Part shown: piece by piece, positions 46,379 through 57,588 of the stretch | Numbering within the stretch: the stretch's first letter is position 1 | How the letters are laid out: each line of letters opens with the position of its first letter | From: Rhizobium sp. SEMIA4064 | GTDB taxonomy: Bacteria > Pseudomonadota > Alphaproteobacteria > Rhizobiales > Rhizobiaceae | Length of the DNA: 64,000 bases | Assembly: GCF_003025035.1 (NCBI RefSeq) | Contig: NZ_PYJN01000013.1 | Coordinates: forward strand, 186,001-250,000 | Direction: 5' to 3' | The notes under the pieces: generated by a model | Told to the model about the DNA's origin: nothing | Seen by the model: only the letters and a program-made list of their open reading frames with translations | Database searches by the model: none | Made by a program: the position numbers and the translations under genes

Positions 46379-46993
46379 ATGGGTCTGCAGGCTCTTTTTT
46401 TCTATATCTTCGCCTTTGTCGCGGTGGCGTCGGCGTTCATGGTTATCTCGGCGCGGAATCCGGTCCATTCGGTCCTGTTCCTCATCCTGGTATTCTTTAA
46501 TGCCGCCGGCCTCTTCCTCCTGATGGGGGCGGAATTCCTGGCAATGATCCTGCTGGTCGTCTATGTCGGCGCCGTCGCGGTTCTCTTCCTCTTCGTCGTC
46601 ATGATGCTCGACATCGACTTCTCCGAGCTCAGGGCCGGCATTCTGGAATATGCGCCGATCGGCGCGCTGATCGGCATCATTCTCGCCGCCGAGCTGATCG
46701 TCGTCATCGGCGGCAGCGTGATTTCGCCTGTTGTCGCCAAGTCGGTTGCCATGCCGATCCCGGCAGTGACGACCCGCACGAACACCGCCGCACTCGGCGA
46801 CGTGCTCTATACCAACTACGTTTATTTCTTCGAGATCGCCGGTCTTGTGCTGCTGGTCGCGATGATCGGCGCGATCGTGCTGACGCTGCGGCATCGCACC
46901 CACGTCAGACGCCAGAGCATTCCGCAACAGGTCGCCCGCACGCCCGCGACCGCCGTCGAGGTGGTCAAGGTCAAGCCGGGGCAGGGCGTCTAA
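46379..46993 (+). CDS. nuoJ: NADH-quinone oxidoreductase subunit J
   Basis: A 204-residue membrane subunit with five helices. The conserved [19 protein letters not shown] is in helix 3. Open frame extends back to 46265, but ATG 46379 gives the family N terminus [13 protein letters not shown] with AAAAGG upstream. The 150-base gap before it contains a GGGCAG/CTGCCC hairpin. Confidence 0.95.
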   Translation: MGLQALFFYIFAFVAVASAFMVISARNPVHSVLFLILVFFNAAGLFLLMGAEFLAMILLVVYVGAVAVLFLFVVMMLDIDFSELRAGILEYAPIGALIGIILAAELIVVIGGSVISPVVAKSVAMPIPAVTTRTNTAALGDVLYTNYVYFFEIAGLVLLVAMIGAIVLTLRHRTHVRRQSIPQQVARTPATAVEVVKVKPGQGV

Positions 46994-47024
46994 GGCGCGG
47001 CACGAGGGTCAAAGGAACAAGAAT

Positions 47025-47333
47025 ATGGTCATCGGACTTTCCCACTACCTGACGGTCAGCGCCATCCTTTTCGTACTCGGCGTTTTCGGCATCTTCCTGA
47101 ACCGTAAGAACGTCATCATCATCCTGATGTCGATCGAGCTCATCCTGCTTGCGGTCAACATCAACATGGTCGCCTTCTCGTCGTTCCTCAACGATATCGT
47201 CGGCCAGGTCTTCGCTTTGTTCATTCTGACCGTCGCTGCTGCCGAAGCGGCCATCGGTCTTGCAATTCTCGTCGTCTTCTACCGTAACCGCGGTTCCATC
47301 GCGGTCGAAGACGTCAACGTGATGAAGGGCTGA
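47025..47333 (+). CDS. nuoK: NADH-quinone oxidoreductase subunit K
   Basis: A 102-residue membrane subunit with three helices and two conserved membrane Glu ([11 protein letters not shown] and [13 protein letters not shown]). It belongs to the antiporter-like proton-pumping region of complex I and lies seven bases before nuoL. Confidence 0.96.
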   Translation: MVIGLSHYLTVSAILFVLGVFGIFLNRKNVIIILMSIELILLAVNINMVAFSSFLNDIVGQVFALFILTVAAAEAAIGLAILVVFYRNRGSIAVEDVNVMKG

Positions 47334-47340
47334 TACAGCT

Positions 47341-49335
47341 ATGTTTTTATATAAGGCTATCGTCTTTCTTCCCCTGATCGGCGCGATCATTGCCGGCCTC
47401 TTCGGCCGTGGGATCGGCGCCAAGGCCTCGGAATACGTCACCACCGGCTTGATGATCATCGCCGCGGTTTTGTCCTGGATCGTCTTCTTCACGGTCGCGC
47501 TTGGTCACACCGACGAACCGATCAAGGTGGAAGTGCTGCGCTGGATCCAGTCCGGCGGCATCGACGTCTCCTGGATGTTGCGCATCGATACGCTGACCTC
47601 GGTGATGCTGATCGTCGTGAACACGGTTTCGACCCTCGTTCACGTCTACTCGATCGGATACATGCATCACGATCCGCATCGTCCGCGCTTCTTCGCCTAT
47701 CTCTCGCTCTTCACCTTCGCCATGCTGATGCTGGTGACGTCAGACAACCTTGCCCAGATGTTCTTTGGCTGGGAAGGCGTCGGTCTGGCTTCCTATCTGC
47801 TCATCGGTTTCTGGTTCAAGAAGCCTTCGGCGTCCGCGGCTGCGATCAAGGCCTTCATCGTCAACCGCGTCGGCGACTTCGGTTTCGTGCTCGGCATCGC
47901 CGGTGTCTTCGTTCTCTTCGGCTCGATCAACTTCGATGTCATCTTCGGCAACGCCCAGAGCTTTGCCGCAGGGCAGGGTGGTCAGCCGGGCGATATCGTG
48001 CTCAACCTCTTCGGCATGCATCTTGATCGTGCGCATGCACTGACCGGCGTCTGCCTGCTGCTCTTCATGGGCGCCATGGGTAAGTCGGCACAATTCCTGC
48101 TGCACACTTGGCTGCCGGACGCAATGGAAGGCCCGACCCCGGTGTCGGCGCTCATCCATGCCGCGACCATGGTCACCGCCGGTGTCTTCCTCGTCGCCCG
48201 CATGTCGCCGATCTTCGAACTTTCGCCTGACGCCCTGACCTTCGTTACCGTCATAGGTGCGATCACCGCCTTCTTCGCTGCGACGGTCGGTCTGGTGCAG
48301 AACGATATCAAGCGCGTCATCGCCTATTCGACCTGTTCGCAGCTCGGCTATATGTTCGTCGCCCTTGGCGTCGGCGCTTACGGCGCGGCTATCTTCCATC
48401 TGTTCACGCACGCCTTCTTCAAGGCTCTGCTCTTCCTCTGCGCCGGCTCGGTCATCCACGCCGTCGATGGCGAGCAAGACATGCGTTACATGGGTGGCCT
48501 GCGCCCGCATATCCAGAAGACCTTCTGGATGATGATTATCGGCACGGTGGCGATCACCGGTGTTGGCATTCCCTTCACCCATTTCGGTTTTGCCGGCTTT
48601 ATCTCGAAGGACGCGATCATCGAGGCTGCCTATGCTTCGCACAGCTCGGTCGCTGGCTTCGCCTTCACGCTCTTGGTCATCGCCGCGCTGTTCACCAGCT
48701 TCTACTCCTGGCGCCTGATCTTCATGACCTTCTTCGGCAAGCCCCGCGCTTCGCACGAGGTCATGCATCACGTGCATGAATCGCCGAACGTTATGCTGAT
48801 CCCGCTCTATCTGCTGGCGCTTGGCGCTGTCCTCGCCGGTATGGTCTACAGAAGCGATTTCGTCGGCGAGGCTTATGGCGAGTTCTGGAAGACCGCGCTG
48901 TTCACATTGCCCACGAACCACATCTTCGAAGAGATGGAACATGTTCCGGCTTGGGTGAGCATCAGCCCGTTCATCGCCATGCTGCTCGGCTTCGTGCTGG
49001 CCTGGTACATGTACATCAAGTCGCCGGAGACCCCGAAGGTCCTCGCACGGCAGCATCGCGTTCTCTATGAGTTCCTCTTGAACAAGTGGTACTTCGACGA
49101 GCTCTATGACTTCCTCTTCGTCCGTACCGCCAAGGCGCTTGGTCGCTTCCTCTGGCAGAAGGGCGATATCGGGGTCATCGATACCTTCGGCCCGAACGGT
49201 GTTGCTGCCCGCGTCGTCGATGTCACCAACCGCGTCGTCCGCCTGCAGACCGGTTACCTCTATCACTATGCCTTCGCGATGCTGCTCGGTATTGCGGCCC
49301 TCGTTACCTGGATGATGCTCGGGAGTTCCCTCTGA
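47341..49335 (+). CDS. nuoL: NADH-quinone oxidoreductase subunit L
   Basis: A 664-residue proton-pumping subunit (Mrp antiporter-like) with many membrane helices and the long lateral C-terminal helix. Conserved motifs are [19 protein letters not shown] and [20 protein letters not shown]. It ends in a TGATG overlap with nuoM. Confidence 0.97.
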   Translation: MFLYKAIVFLPLIGAIIAGLFGRGIGAKASEYVTTGLMIIAAVLSWIVFFTVALGHTDEPIKVEVLRWIQSGGIDVSWMLRIDTLTSVMLIVVNTVSTLVHVYSIGYMHHDPHRPRFFAYLSLFTFAMLMLVTSDNLAQMFFGWEGVGLASYLLIGFWFKKPSASAAAIKAFIVNRVGDFGFVLGIAGVFVLFGSINFDVIFGNAQSFAAGQGGQPGDIVLNLFGMHLDRAHALTGVCLLLFMGAMGKSAQFLLHTWLPDAMEGPTPVSALIHAATMVTAGVFLVARMSPIFELSPDALTFVTVIGAITAFFAATVGLVQNDIKRVIAYSTCSQLGYMFVALGVGAYGAAIFHLFTHAFFKALLFLCAGSVIHAVDGEQDMRYMGGLRPHIQKTFWMMIIGTVAITGVGIPFTHFGFAGFISKDAIIEAAYASHSSVAGFAFTLLVIAALFTSFYSWRLIFMTFFGKPRASHEVMHHVHESPNVMLIPLYLLALGAVLAGMVYRSDFVGEAYGEFWKTALFTLPTNHIFEEMEHVPAWVSISPFIAMLLGFVLAWYMYIKSPETPKVLARQHRVLYEFLLNKWYFDELYDFLFVRTAKALGRFLWQKGDIGVIDTFGPNGVAARVVDVTNRVVRLQTGYLYHYAFAMLLGIAALVTWMMLGSSL

Positions 49336-50846
49336 TGACCGATTGGCCTATTCTTTCAACGGTCACCTTCCTGCCGCTGGTGGGCGTCCTTCTCCTGCTG
49401 TTCATGCGGGATGACGGACCCAACGGCCGCCGCAACATCCTGAACGTATCGCTGCTGACCACGGTCTTCACCTTCGTCGTGTCGCTGTATGTCTGGATTG
49501 GCTTCGACAACGCCAATCCGGGCTTCCAGATGATCGAGAAGCATGGCTGGCTGAGCTCCGGCATCAGCTATCACATGGGCGTCGACGGCATTTCCATGCT
49601 GTTCGTCATCCTGACGACCTTCCTGATGCCCTTCTGCGTGCTGGCGAGCTGGCTCTCGGTCGAGAAACGCCTGAAGGACTACATGATCGCCTTCCTCGTC
49701 CTCGAGACGATGATGGTCGGCGTGTTCACGTCGCTGGATATCGTGCTGTTCTACGTCTTCTTCGAAGCCGGCCTGATCCCGATGTTCCTGATCATCGGCG
49801 TCTGGGGCGGCAAGGATCGCGTCTACGCTAGCTACAAGTTCTTCCTCTATACGCTGCTCGGCTCGGTGCTGATGCTGCTCGCCATCATGGCGATGTACTG
49901 GCAGGCCGGCACGACGGACATCCCGACGCTGCTCGCCTACAAGTTCCCGCCGCAGATGCAGACATGGCTATGGCTGGCTTTCTTCGCTTCCTTCGCGGTG
50001 AAAATGCCGATGTGGCCGGTTCACACCTGGTTGCCCGACGCACACGTTCAGGCGCCGACGGCGGGCTCGGTCATCCTGGCTGGTATTCTTCTGAAGCTCG
50101 GCGGCTACGGTCTCATCCGCTTCTCGATCGGCATGTTCCCGAATGCGTCGGAATATTTCGCGCCGCTCGTCTACGCTCTGTCCGTCATCGCCATCATCTA
50201 CACCTCGCTCGTGGCGATGATGCAGGAAGACATCAAGAAGCTGATCGCCTACTCTTCGGTCGCGCACATGGGCTATGTCACCATGGGCATTTTCGCGGCC
50301 AACCAGCAGGGTGTTCAGGGTGCGATCTTCCAGATGCTGTCGCACGGCATTGTCTCCGGCGCGCTCTTCCTTTGCGTCGGCGTGGTCTACGACCGCACCC
50401 ATACCCGCGAGATCGCGGCGTATGGCGGCCTGGTCAACAACATGCCGAAATATGCCGTCGCGATGATGGTCTTCACCATGGCCAATGTCGGTCTGCCCGG
50501 CACCTCCGGCTTCATCGGTGAATTCCTGACCCTGATCGGCGTCTTCCGTGCCAACACCTGGGTTGCACTCTTCGCTGCCACCGGCGTCATTCTTTCAGCC
50601 GCTTACGCGCTCTGGCTCTACCGCCGCGTCATTTTCGGCGCGCTGGAAAAGGAAAACCTGAAGAAGCTGCTGGATCTGTCGCCTCGCGAACAGCTCATCC
50701 TTTATCCGCTGATCGCGCTGACCATCTTCTTCGGCGTCTATCCGGCTCCGATCTTCGATGCGACGGCCGCTTCGGTTGATCTGCTCGTGAACAACTACAC
50801 CGCAGCCCTGCACGCCGCGCAGAATGTTGCGCTGTCGATGAATTGA
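49335..50846 (+). CDS. nuoM: NADH-quinone oxidoreductase subunit M
   Basis: A 503-residue antiporter-like subunit. Motifs are [40 protein letters not shown] and [16 protein letters not shown]. It forms one of the three proton channels with NuoL and NuoN. Translation is coupled to nuoL. Confidence 0.97.
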   Translation: MTDWPILSTVTFLPLVGVLLLLFMRDDGPNGRRNILNVSLLTTVFTFVVSLYVWIGFDNANPGFQMIEKHGWLSSGISYHMGVDGISMLFVILTTFLMPFCVLASWLSVEKRLKDYMIAFLVLETMMVGVFTSLDIVLFYVFFEAGLIPMFLIIGVWGGKDRVYASYKFFLYTLLGSVLMLLAIMAMYWQAGTTDIPTLLAYKFPPQMQTWLWLAFFASFAVKMPMWPVHTWLPDAHVQAPTAGSVILAGILLKLGGYGLIRFSIGMFPNASEYFAPLVYALSVIAIIYTSLVAMMQEDIKKLIAYSSVAHMGYVTMGIFAANQQGVQGAIFQMLSHGIVSGALFLCVGVVYDRTHTREIAAYGGLVNNMPKYAVAMMVFTMANVGLPGTSGFIGEFLTLIGVFRANTWVALFAATGVILSAAYALWLYRRVIFGALEKENLKKLLDLSPREQLILYPLIALTIFFGVYPAPIFDATAASVDLLVNNYTAALHAAQNVALSMN

Positions 50847-50864
50847 TGACGGGACTTATTCGAC

Positions 50865-52307
50865 ATGACTGCTGACACAATTCTTGCAAGCCTGCATCTT
50901 TCCATCCCGGAGCTCATCCTCGCGGTCGGTGCGCTTGTGCTGCTCATGATTGGCGTCTTCTCGGGCGAACGGTCGGGACCGACGGTAACCGGTCTTGCCA
51001 TTGCGGTTCTTGCGGTGGCCGGTCTCTGGATCATCTTCGTGCCCGGCGAAGGCCTGGCTTACGGCGGCGCCTACCTCGCCGACGGCTTCTCGCGCTTCAT
51101 GAAGATCGTCGCCCTAGTGGGCTCGATCGTCGCCATGTTCATGAGCATGGGGCATGCGCGCGAGCAGCAGCTCGATCGTTTCGAATTCCCCGTGCTGCTG
51201 CTGCTGGCGACCCTCGGCATCCTGCTGATGATCTCGGCACATGACCTGATCTCGCTCTATCTGTCGCTGGAGCTGCACTCCCTGGCGCTCTACGTCGTTG
51301 CTGCCATCAACCGCGACAGCGTCAAGTCGACGGAAGCCGGTCTGAAGTATTTCGTTCTCGGCGCGCTGTCCTCGGGCATGCTGCTTTACGGCATGTCGCT
51401 GGTCTATGGCTTCACCGGTCACACGACCTTCGATGCCATCGCCACCGCGCTCAGCGCTGAGACCCGTTCGCTCGGCCTCGTCTTCGGTCTGGTCTTCGTG
51501 CTCGCCGGCCTGGCCTTCAAGATTTCCGCCGTGCCGTTCCACATGTGGACGCCGGACGTCTATGAAGGTGCGCCGACCCCGGTCACCGCCTTCTTTGCCG
51601 CTGCCCCGAAGGTTGCGGCCATGGCGATCCTGACCCGTATCGTGGTCACCGCTTTTCATCCGGTGCTTGCCGACTGGCAGCAGATCATCGTCTTCATCTC
51701 GATCGCCTCGATGCTGCTCGGCTCCTTCGCCGCAATCGGTCAGCGCAACTTCAAGCGACTGATGGCTTATTCCTCCATCGGTCACATGGGCTATGCGCTG
51801 GTCGGCCTTGCTGCCGGCAACAAGACCGGCGTCTCCGGTGTCATGCTTTACATGGTCATCTACATGGTCATGACGCTCGGCTCCTTCGCCATCATCATGG
51901 CGATGCGCCGCAAGGATGGTCGCCAGGTTGAGAACGTCGACGACCTCGCCGGCCTTTCCACGACGAATCCGTTCATGGCGGTCGTGTTGACGGCGCTGAT
52001 GTTCTCGCTTGCCGGCATCCCGCCGCTCGCCGGCTTCTTCGGAAAGTACTTTGTCTTCGTCGCAGCCATCCAGGCCCATCTCTATGCGCTCGCCATCATC
52101 GGCGTTCTCGCATCGGTCGTCGGCGCCTACTATTATCTGCGCGTCATCAAGGTGATGTGGTTCGATGAAGCCAAGGACGAGTTTACCCGCACTGCCGGTT
52201 CGCTGCGTCTGGTCTTCGGCCTTTCGGGTCTCTTCGTCGTCACCTACGTCTTCTTCGGCGGTGCTATCGGCGGTGCGGCCGATCTCGCTGCCGCGACGCT
52301 GTTTTGA
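50865..52307 (+). CDS. nuoN: NADH-quinone oxidoreductase subunit N
   Basis: A 480-residue antiporter-like subunit and the last of the complex I genes. Motifs are [37 protein letters not shown] and [14 protein letters not shown]. The stop shares a base with the next ATG (TGATG), so birA is coupled to the nuo operon. Confidence 0.97.
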   Translation: MTADTILASLHLSIPELILAVGALVLLMIGVFSGERSGPTVTGLAIAVLAVAGLWIIFVPGEGLAYGGAYLADGFSRFMKIVALVGSIVAMFMSMGHAREQQLDRFEFPVLLLLATLGILLMISAHDLISLYLSLELHSLALYVVAAINRDSVKSTEAGLKYFVLGALSSGMLLYGMSLVYGFTGHTTFDAIATALSAETRSLGLVFGLVFVLAGLAFKISAVPFHMWTPDVYEGAPTPVTAFFAAAPKVAAMAILTRIVVTAFHPVLADWQQIIVFISIASMLLGSFAAIGQRNFKRLMAYSSIGHMGYALVGLAAGNKTGVSGVMLYMVIYMVMTLGSFAIIMAMRRKDGRQVENVDDLAGLSTTNPFMAVVLTALMFSLAGIPPLAGFFGKYFVFVAAIQAHLYALAIIGVLASVVGAYYYLRVIKVMWFDEAKDEFTRTAGSLRLVFGLSGLFVVTYVFFGGAIGGAADLAAATLF

Positions 52308-53071
52308 TGGCGTCTGACATGAACAGCCGGAAGTCGCTCGCCGACTTCCGGCACGATGCCCTTTCAGTGACCGCGTCCACCAACAGCGAATGCCTGGAGC
52401 GGGCGCGGGCAGGCGATGCCGGCAATCTCTGGGTGACAGCGGACCGCCAGACAGGCGGCCGCGGACGCCGCGGGCGCCCTTGGGTGTCCGAACGCGGCAA
52501 TCTCTATGCTTCCCTTCTTCTGATCGATCCGGCCCCCATGGACCGCCTCGGCTCCCTGCCGCTGGCTGTCGCAATTGGCGTGCATCAGGCGGTGCGTGGC
52601 GTGCTGCCTCTGGCCGCGGAGCCCGTCGAGGTCAAATGGCCGAACGATATCCTGATCGGCCGCAAGAAGACCTGCGGCATTCTGATCGAGGGAGAGGCCC
52701 TTGCGGATGGACGGTATGCGCTGGTGATCGGCATCGGGATCAATATTGCCGTCAAACCGGAAAACCCGCTCTATCCGGTCACCTACCTGCATGAGCATGG
52801 CTCGACCGTATCGCCGGAGGAACTGTTTGCGCATCTCTACGCGTCCATGGCCGAGGCATTGGCCGTTTGGAACAGCGGCAAAGGCGTTCGCGAGGTGACC
52901 GCACGCTGGCGTGAGGTCGCTTGTGGCATCGGCGAAAAGATCACCGTGAATCTGCCGGACCGTTCGATTTCCGGCCATTTCGCCGGAATCGATGATAATG
53001 GCTTATTGATGCTCGATATCGGCGGCAAGATTTTGCCGATCGCCGCGGGCGACGTTTTTTTCAGATCGTAG
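52307..53071 (+). CDS. birA: Biotin-[acetyl-CoA-carboxylase] ligase, catalytic-only form
   Basis: A 254-residue biotin protein ligase that attaches biotin to carboxylase carrier domains. The biotinyl-AMP loop GRGRRGRPW and VKWPNDILIG are present, with the C-terminal SH3-like domain. The N-terminal DNA-binding domain of E. coli BirA is absent, so this is an enzyme without repressor function. ATG 52307 overlaps the nuoN stop; a TTG one codon earlier is not needed. Confidence 0.93.
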   Translation: MASDMNSRKSLADFRHDALSVTASTNSECLERARAGDAGNLWVTADRQTGGRGRRGRPWVSERGNLYASLLLIDPAPMDRLGSLPLAVAIGVHQAVRGVLPLAAEPVEVKWPNDILIGRKKTCGILIEGEALADGRYALVIGIGINIAVKPENPLYPVTYLHEHGSTVSPEELFAHLYASMAEALAVWNSGKGVREVTARWREVACGIGEKITVNLPDRSISGHFAGIDDNGLLMLDIGGKILPIAAGDVFFRS

Positions 53072-53084
53072 GTAAAAGATAGAT

Positions 53085-54761
53085 ATGGCAAACCAAGACG
53101 AACTGGTGTTTTTGCCACTCGGCGGCGTCGGCGAGATCGGCATGAATCTCGCGCTTTACGGCTATGGCGCGCCTGAGCATCGCCAGTGGATCATGGTCGA
53201 TTGCGGCGTCACCTTTCCCGGTCCGGACCTTCCGGGCGTCGATCTTGTGCTCCCCGATATTCGTTTCCTCGCCAAGGAACGCAAGAACCTCAAGGGCATC
53301 ATCATCACGCATGCGCATGAGGATCACTATGGCGCGCTGAACGATCTCTGGCCGGGCCTGAACGTTCCGGTCTACGCGTCCGCCTTCACTGCCGGCCTGC
53401 TGGAAGCCAAGCGCGACTACGAAAAGTCGATGGGCGAGATCCCGATCACGCCGTTCAAGGCTGGCGATCGCATCAATGTCGGCCCCTTCAGCATCGAGGG
53501 TGTCGGCGTCAATCACTCCATTCCCGAACCGATGTCGCTGATGATCCGCACGCCGGTCGGCAATGTCATCCACACCGGCGACTGGAAGATCGATCACGAG
53601 CCGTCGCTCGGGCCACTGACCGACGAGGCGCGTTTCCGCCAGCTCGGTGATGAAGGCGTGCTGGCGCTGATGTGCGATTCCACCAATGCGCTGCGAGACG
53701 GCGTATCTCCCTCGGAAAAGGATGTTTCCGAAAGCCTGCGCAAGATCATCGAGGACGCAGAGGGTCGAGTAGCGATCACGACTTTCTCCTCGAATGTCGG
53801 CCGTATTCGCACCATCGCCGAGGCTGCCGAGGCTGCGGGCCGCGAGATTTTGCTGCTCGGCAGTTCGCTGAAGCGTGTCGTCGATGTCGCGCGCGACATC
53901 GGCATCATGGAAGGCATCAAGCCGTTCATCGCTGAAGATGAATATGGCTATATCCCGCGCGACAAGGTCGTCGTCATCCTGACCGGCAGCCAGGGCGAGC
54001 CGCGCGCGGCGCTTGCCAAGCTTTCGCGTGACGAGATGCGCAACGTCGCGCTCGCCGCCGGCGATATCGTCGTTTTCTCATCGCGCGCTATTCCCGGCAA
54101 TGAGAAGGCCATCCAGGATATCAAGAACGGCCTCACCGAGCAGGGCGTGCATGTCGTGACGGATGCCGAAGCACTGGTACATGTCTCCGGCCATCCGCGC
54201 CGCAACGAGCTGCAGCGGATGTATGAATGGACGCGGCCGAAGGTCGTTGTGCCGGTGCATGGCGAAGCGACGCATCTGACCGCACATAAAGAACTGGCCG
54301 AACAGTCCGGCATTTCCATTGTGCCGCGGGTTCGCAATGGCGACATATTGCGACTGGCTCCGGGTCCTGTAGAGGTGATCGGCGAGGCGCCGCATGGCCG
54401 TATCTTCAAGGATGGCACGCTGATCGGCGATTTCGACGAGATGGGCATTGGCGAGCGCAAGAAGCTTTCCTATGTCGGCCATGTCGCTGTGAATGTCGTG
54501 CTCGATGCCCGTTATGATATCGTCGGCGATCCCGATCTCGTTGCTATCGGCCTTCCGGCCTATGACGATGAGGGCGAGGACATGGAAGACACGCTCTTCG
54601 ATGCCATCGTCAGTGCCATCGAAAGCATCCCGCGCGCCCGCCGCAAGGATATCGACATGGTGCAGGAAGCCGCGCGTCGGGCTGTGCGCGCTGCGGCCAA
54701 CCATGGCTGGGGCAAGAAGCCGGTCGTGACCGTGTTCATTACCCGCGTAACTGGGCAATAG
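53085..54761 (+). CDS. rnj: Ribonuclease J
   Basis: A 558-residue metallo-beta-lactamase/beta-CASP ribonuclease that processes and degrades RNA (5'-3' exonuclease and endonuclease in the family). The zinc motif HAHEDH is at 76-81 with further ligands in NHSIPEP and HTGDWKID. The beta-CASP part includes TTFSSNVGRI and LLLGSSLKR, followed by VHVSGHPRR and PVHGE. It lies 13 bases after birA and is likely co-transcribed. Confidence 0.95.
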   Translation: MANQDELVFLPLGGVGEIGMNLALYGYGAPEHRQWIMVDCGVTFPGPDLPGVDLVLPDIRFLAKERKNLKGIIITHAHEDHYGALNDLWPGLNVPVYASAFTAGLLEAKRDYEKSMGEIPITPFKAGDRINVGPFSIEGVGVNHSIPEPMSLMIRTPVGNVIHTGDWKIDHEPSLGPLTDEARFRQLGDEGVLALMCDSTNALRDGVSPSEKDVSESLRKIIEDAEGRVAITTFSSNVGRIRTIAEAAEAAGREILLLGSSLKRVVDVARDIGIMEGIKPFIAEDEYGYIPRDKVVVILTGSQGEPRAALAKLSRDEMRNVALAAGDIVVFSSRAIPGNEKAIQDIKNGLTEQGVHVVTDAEALVHVSGHPRRNELQRMYEWTRPKVVVPVHGEATHLTAHKELAEQSGISIVPRVRNGDILRLAPGPVEVIGEAPHGRIFKDGTLIGDFDEMGIGERKKLSYVGHVAVNVVLDARYDIVGDPDLVAIGLPAYDDEGEDMEDTLFDAIVSAIESIPRARRKDIDMVQEAARRAVRAAANHGWGKKPVVTVFITRVTGQ

Positions 54762-54792
54762 CGTTACTATCTGGTCGGGGAGGAGGGACGCC

Positions 54793-55218
54793 ATGCTCGG
54801 GCGCATCAACCATATCGCGATTGCCGTTCCGGATATTGCCGCCGCTTCCGCCACCTATCGTGACACGCTTGGCGCCAAAGTATCGGCGCCGCAGCTCTTG
54901 CCGGAACATGGCGTCACCGTCGTCTTCATCGAATTGCCGAACACCAAGGTCGAGCTACTGGAACCGCTTGGCGACGCCTCGCCCATCTCGGCATTTCTCG
55001 CGAAGAATCCCGACGGGGGCATGCACCATATTTGCTATGAGGTGGATGATCTTATGGCTGCGCGTGACCGCCTTATCGAGGCCGGCGCTCGCGTGCTCGG
55101 CAATGGCGAACCGAAGATCGGCGCCCACGGCAAGCCGGTGCTTTTCCTGCACCCGAAGGACTTCTTCGGAACCCTCATTGAACTTGAGCAGAGCGCTGAT
55201 GTCAGCACAGCAGTGTGA
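54793..55218 (+). CDS. mce: Methylmalonyl-CoA epimerase
   Basis: A 141-residue VOC (glyoxalase-fold) protein that interconverts (R)- and (S)-methylmalonyl-CoA in propionate metabolism. MLGRINHIAIAVPDI with the metal His, PNTKVELLEPLGD and GMHHICYEVDD are typical. GAGGAGGGA precedes the ATG. It lies 31 bases after rnj. Confidence 0.93.
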   Translation: MLGRINHIAIAVPDIAAASATYRDTLGAKVSAPQLLPEHGVTVVFIELPNTKVELLEPLGDASPISAFLAKNPDGGMHHICYEVDDLMAARDRLIEAGARVLGNGEPKIGAHGKPVLFLHPKDFFGTLIELEQSADVSTAV

Positions 55219-55324
55219 CATTAGAGCGCTGAGCAGCACTTTGAAACGCGGAGGCTTTGGCTCTATAGGCGGGTTAGGGCGAGGAGCGCGCAGGCCGGTT
55301 TGAGGCCTGTCTTGAGGAAGCATA

Positions 55325-55603
55325 ATGGTCCAGCAGATTTTTTCGACATGCGCTGTCTATTTCGTTGTCTGGTGGATCACGCTCTTCGCCATCCTGCCTT
55401 TCGGCATGCGCACCCAGGCTGAAGACAATCAGGTGGTCCTCGGCACCGTCGAAAGCGCGCCGACGAAATTCCGCGGTTTGAGGGTGGTGCTGATCACGAC
55501 ATTGGTATCCGGCGTGATCTACGCTGCGTGGTACATCAGTTCGCACTATTTGGGTTTCGGCTTCGACTCGATCCCGCCGATCATTCCGCGCTACGATGGC
55601 TGA
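55325..55603 (+). CDS. DUF1467-family small membrane protein
   Basis: A 92-residue protein with two membrane helices (about 5-23 and 53-72). The pattern YFVVWWITLFAILPFG and the PP-containing end FDSIPPIIPRYDG match the DUF1467 family, which is common in Rhizobiales next to mce or proS. Function unknown. TTGAGGAAGCAT precedes the start. Confidence 0.85.
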   Translation: MVQQIFSTCAVYFVVWWITLFAILPFGMRTQAEDNQVVLGTVESAPTKFRGLRVVLITTLVSGVIYAAWYISSHYLGFGFDSIPPIIPRYDG

Positions 55604-55812
55604 CGTTTATTTCCAAAAACTCTTTTCAACCTGTAGATGAAAATCATGCGCTATTGAATAGCGTGCAATCCGTCATACCGTTGTCATCTATTTGAGGCAA
55701 AGAGGCGGCGCGACGGTGGTGATTCCGTTACGTCAGCTTGGCTGCGGTAGAAGAAGGATTCAAAGCCTTCCCGCTTAAAAAGCTGATGGTTAAATGAGGT
55801 AGAAAAGCAAAA
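55604..55812. other. Non-coding region before the hairpin terminator
   Basis: About 200 bases with no credible protein gene lie between the DUF1467 gene and the strong terminator at 55813. A small RNA ending at that terminator cannot be excluded, but no promoter was seen clearly. Confidence 0.35.
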
Positions 55813-55839
55813 AAAAACAAGGCTGTAAGCCTTGTTTTT
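55813..55839. terminator. Strong hairpin with A-tract and T-tract (bidirectional terminator)
   Basis: A 12-base arm (55813-55824) pairs perfectly with 55828-55839 around a three-base loop. T-runs occur on both strands, so it can stop transcription from either side. It lies 210 bases after the DUF1467 gene. Confidence 0.88.
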
Positions 55840-55952
55840 AAGTATCGCGTGATCCTTATCCGTTGCCGGGGCTGCGAACGAGCGCGCCTAAGATCTGATC
55901 CTCCCAAGACTTGACCGCGAAACGACAAGAATTAACCTTCTTGCCTCTTTTG

Positions 55953-55970
55953 TGAGCTAAAATTAGCTCA
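55953..55970. repeat. Perfect inverted repeat upstream of proS
   Basis: TGAGCTAA and TTAGCTCA flank two A, forming an 18-base operator-like palindrome. A further half-like TTGAGCT lies at about 55975. It stands about 60 bases before the promoter at 56032. Confidence 0.55.
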
Positions 55971-56031
55971 AAGATTGAGCTTTGTCATCTGTTTTTTTGC
56001 ATTTTTGCTACAGTCGCGTAGAATTTTTCTG

Positions 56032-56060
56032 TTGACAGATTTCCCCGTCAAATACTTATA
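56032..56060 (+). promoter_or_regulatory. Sigma-70 promoter of proS
   Basis: A consensus TTGACA (56032-56037), an exact 17-base spacer and CTTATA (56055-56060) lie about 180 bases before the proS start, inside an AT-rich stretch. Confidence 0.68.
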
Positions 56061-56242
56061 AACGTGCATTTTTTCGAATTTATAGAAACATATGAGGTTC
56101 GCCCGCGTTTGTGGGTGTTCGCCCGGTTTACTCGCGTTAAATGCGGGTTTCTTTCCTGCGCCGAAGCAGTTATGAACGCCTCCAGAAGTTAATTTCTAAC
56201 GATTCCGCCGGTGCGGAACGTCAAACCATCTGGAATAAGCCC

Positions 56243-57565
56243 ATGCGTCTGTCTCGTTACTTCATGCCCATTCTGAAGGAAAATCCCAAAGAGGCTGAAA
56301 TTGTTTCTCATCGGCTGATGCTGCGTGCCGGCATGATCCGCCAGCAGTCGCAAGGCATCTATTCCTGGCTGCCGTTGGGCAAGCGTATCCTCAACAAGGT
56401 CAACAATATCATCCGCGAGGAACAGAACCGCGCCGGCGCCATCGAGCTCTTGATGCCGACGCTGCAGTCGGCCGAGCTCTGGCAGGAAAGCGGCCGGTAT
56501 GACGCTTATGGCAAAGAGATGCTCCGCATCCAGGACCGTCAGGAGCGCCCAATGCTCTACGGCCCGACCAATGAGGAGATGGTCACCGACATCTTCCGTT
56601 CTTACGTCAAGTCCTACAAGGACCTGCCGTTGAACCTCTATCATATCCAGTTGAAGTTCCGCGACGAGATCCGTCCGCGCTTCGGCACCATGCGCTCGCG
56701 CGAATTCATGATGAAGGATGCCTATTCCTTCGATCTGACGCTCGAGGGTGCCGTACACTCCTATAATAAGATGTTCGCCGCCTATCTACGCACTTTCAAT
56801 CGGCTGGGCCTTAGAGCCATTCCGATGCGCGCCGACACCGGCCCGATCGGCGGCAATCTCAGTCATGAATTCATCATTCTCGCCGACACCGGCGAATCCG
56901 AGGTCTTCTGCCACAAGGATTTCGTCAATTTCGACATCCCCGCGGAAGACACGAATTTTGACGATGTCGCGGGCATGAAAGCCGTCTTCGACAAATGGAC
57001 GTCGGTTTATGCGGCGACCTCGGAGATGCACGACGAGGCGGCCTTCAACGCCATTCCGGACGGCGAGCGTCTGTCGGCCCGCGGTATCGAAGTCGGCCAT
57101 ATCTTCTATTTCGGCACCAAATATTCAGAGCCGATGGGCGCGAAAGTGCAGGGTCCCGACGGCAAGGAACATGCCGTCCACATGGGTTCTTACGGTATTG
57201 GCCCGACACGCCTTGTTCCCGCCATCATCGAAGCATCGCATGATGAAAACGGAATCATCTGGCCGGCCTCGGTCGCGCCCTTTGATGCCGTCGTGATCAA
57301 CATGAAGGCTGGCGATCAGGCCTGCGATGCAGCTTGCGAGACGATCTATGCTGCGCTCTCGAAGGCCGGCAAGGATGTCCTGCTTGACGATACGGACGAT
57401 CGCGCCGGAACGAAATTCGCCACTGCCGATCTGATCGGCGTGCCCGTGCAGATTATCGCCGGGCCGCGTTCGGTCGCGAACGGCGAAGTGGAAGTCAAGG
57501 ACCGCAAGACCGGCGCCCGCGAAACGATGACCATCGAAGCGGCGATCAATCGGCTGGCAGGCTGA
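56243..57565 (+). CDS. proS: Prolyl-tRNA synthetase
   Basis: A 440-residue class II aminoacyl-tRNA synthetase that charges tRNA-Pro. Motif 2 ([20 protein letters not shown]) and motif 3 ([16 protein letters not shown]) are clear, and the C-terminal anticodon-binding domain covers about 345-440. The short length without the editing insertion is the alphaproteobacterial form. Frame extends to 56141, but ATG 56243 gives the family N terminus [13 protein letters not shown]. Confidence 0.95.
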   Translation: MRLSRYFMPILKENPKEAEIVSHRLMLRAGMIRQQSQGIYSWLPLGKRILNKVNNIIREEQNRAGAIELLMPTLQSAELWQESGRYDAYGKEMLRIQDRQERPMLYGPTNEEMVTDIFRSYVKSYKDLPLNLYHIQLKFRDEIRPRFGTMRSREFMMKDAYSFDLTLEGAVHSYNKMFAAYLRTFNRLGLRAIPMRADTGPIGGNLSHEFIILADTGESEVFCHKDFVNFDIPAEDTNFDDVAGMKAVFDKWTSVYAATSEMHDEAAFNAIPDGERLSARGIEVGHIFYFGTKYSEPMGAKVQGPDGKEHAVHMGSYGIGPTRLVPAIIEASHDENGIIWPASVAPFDAVVINMKAGDQACDAACETIYAALSKAGKDVLLDDTDDRAGTKFATADLIGVPVQIIAGPRSVANGEVEVKDRKTGARETMTIEAAINRLAG

Positions 57566-57588
57566 TAAAACGATAGGATGAGAAGCGA

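Noticed and set aside
55728-55928. Minus-strand open frame of 66 codons
   Set aside because: It runs through the strong hairpin terminator and has no ribosome site.
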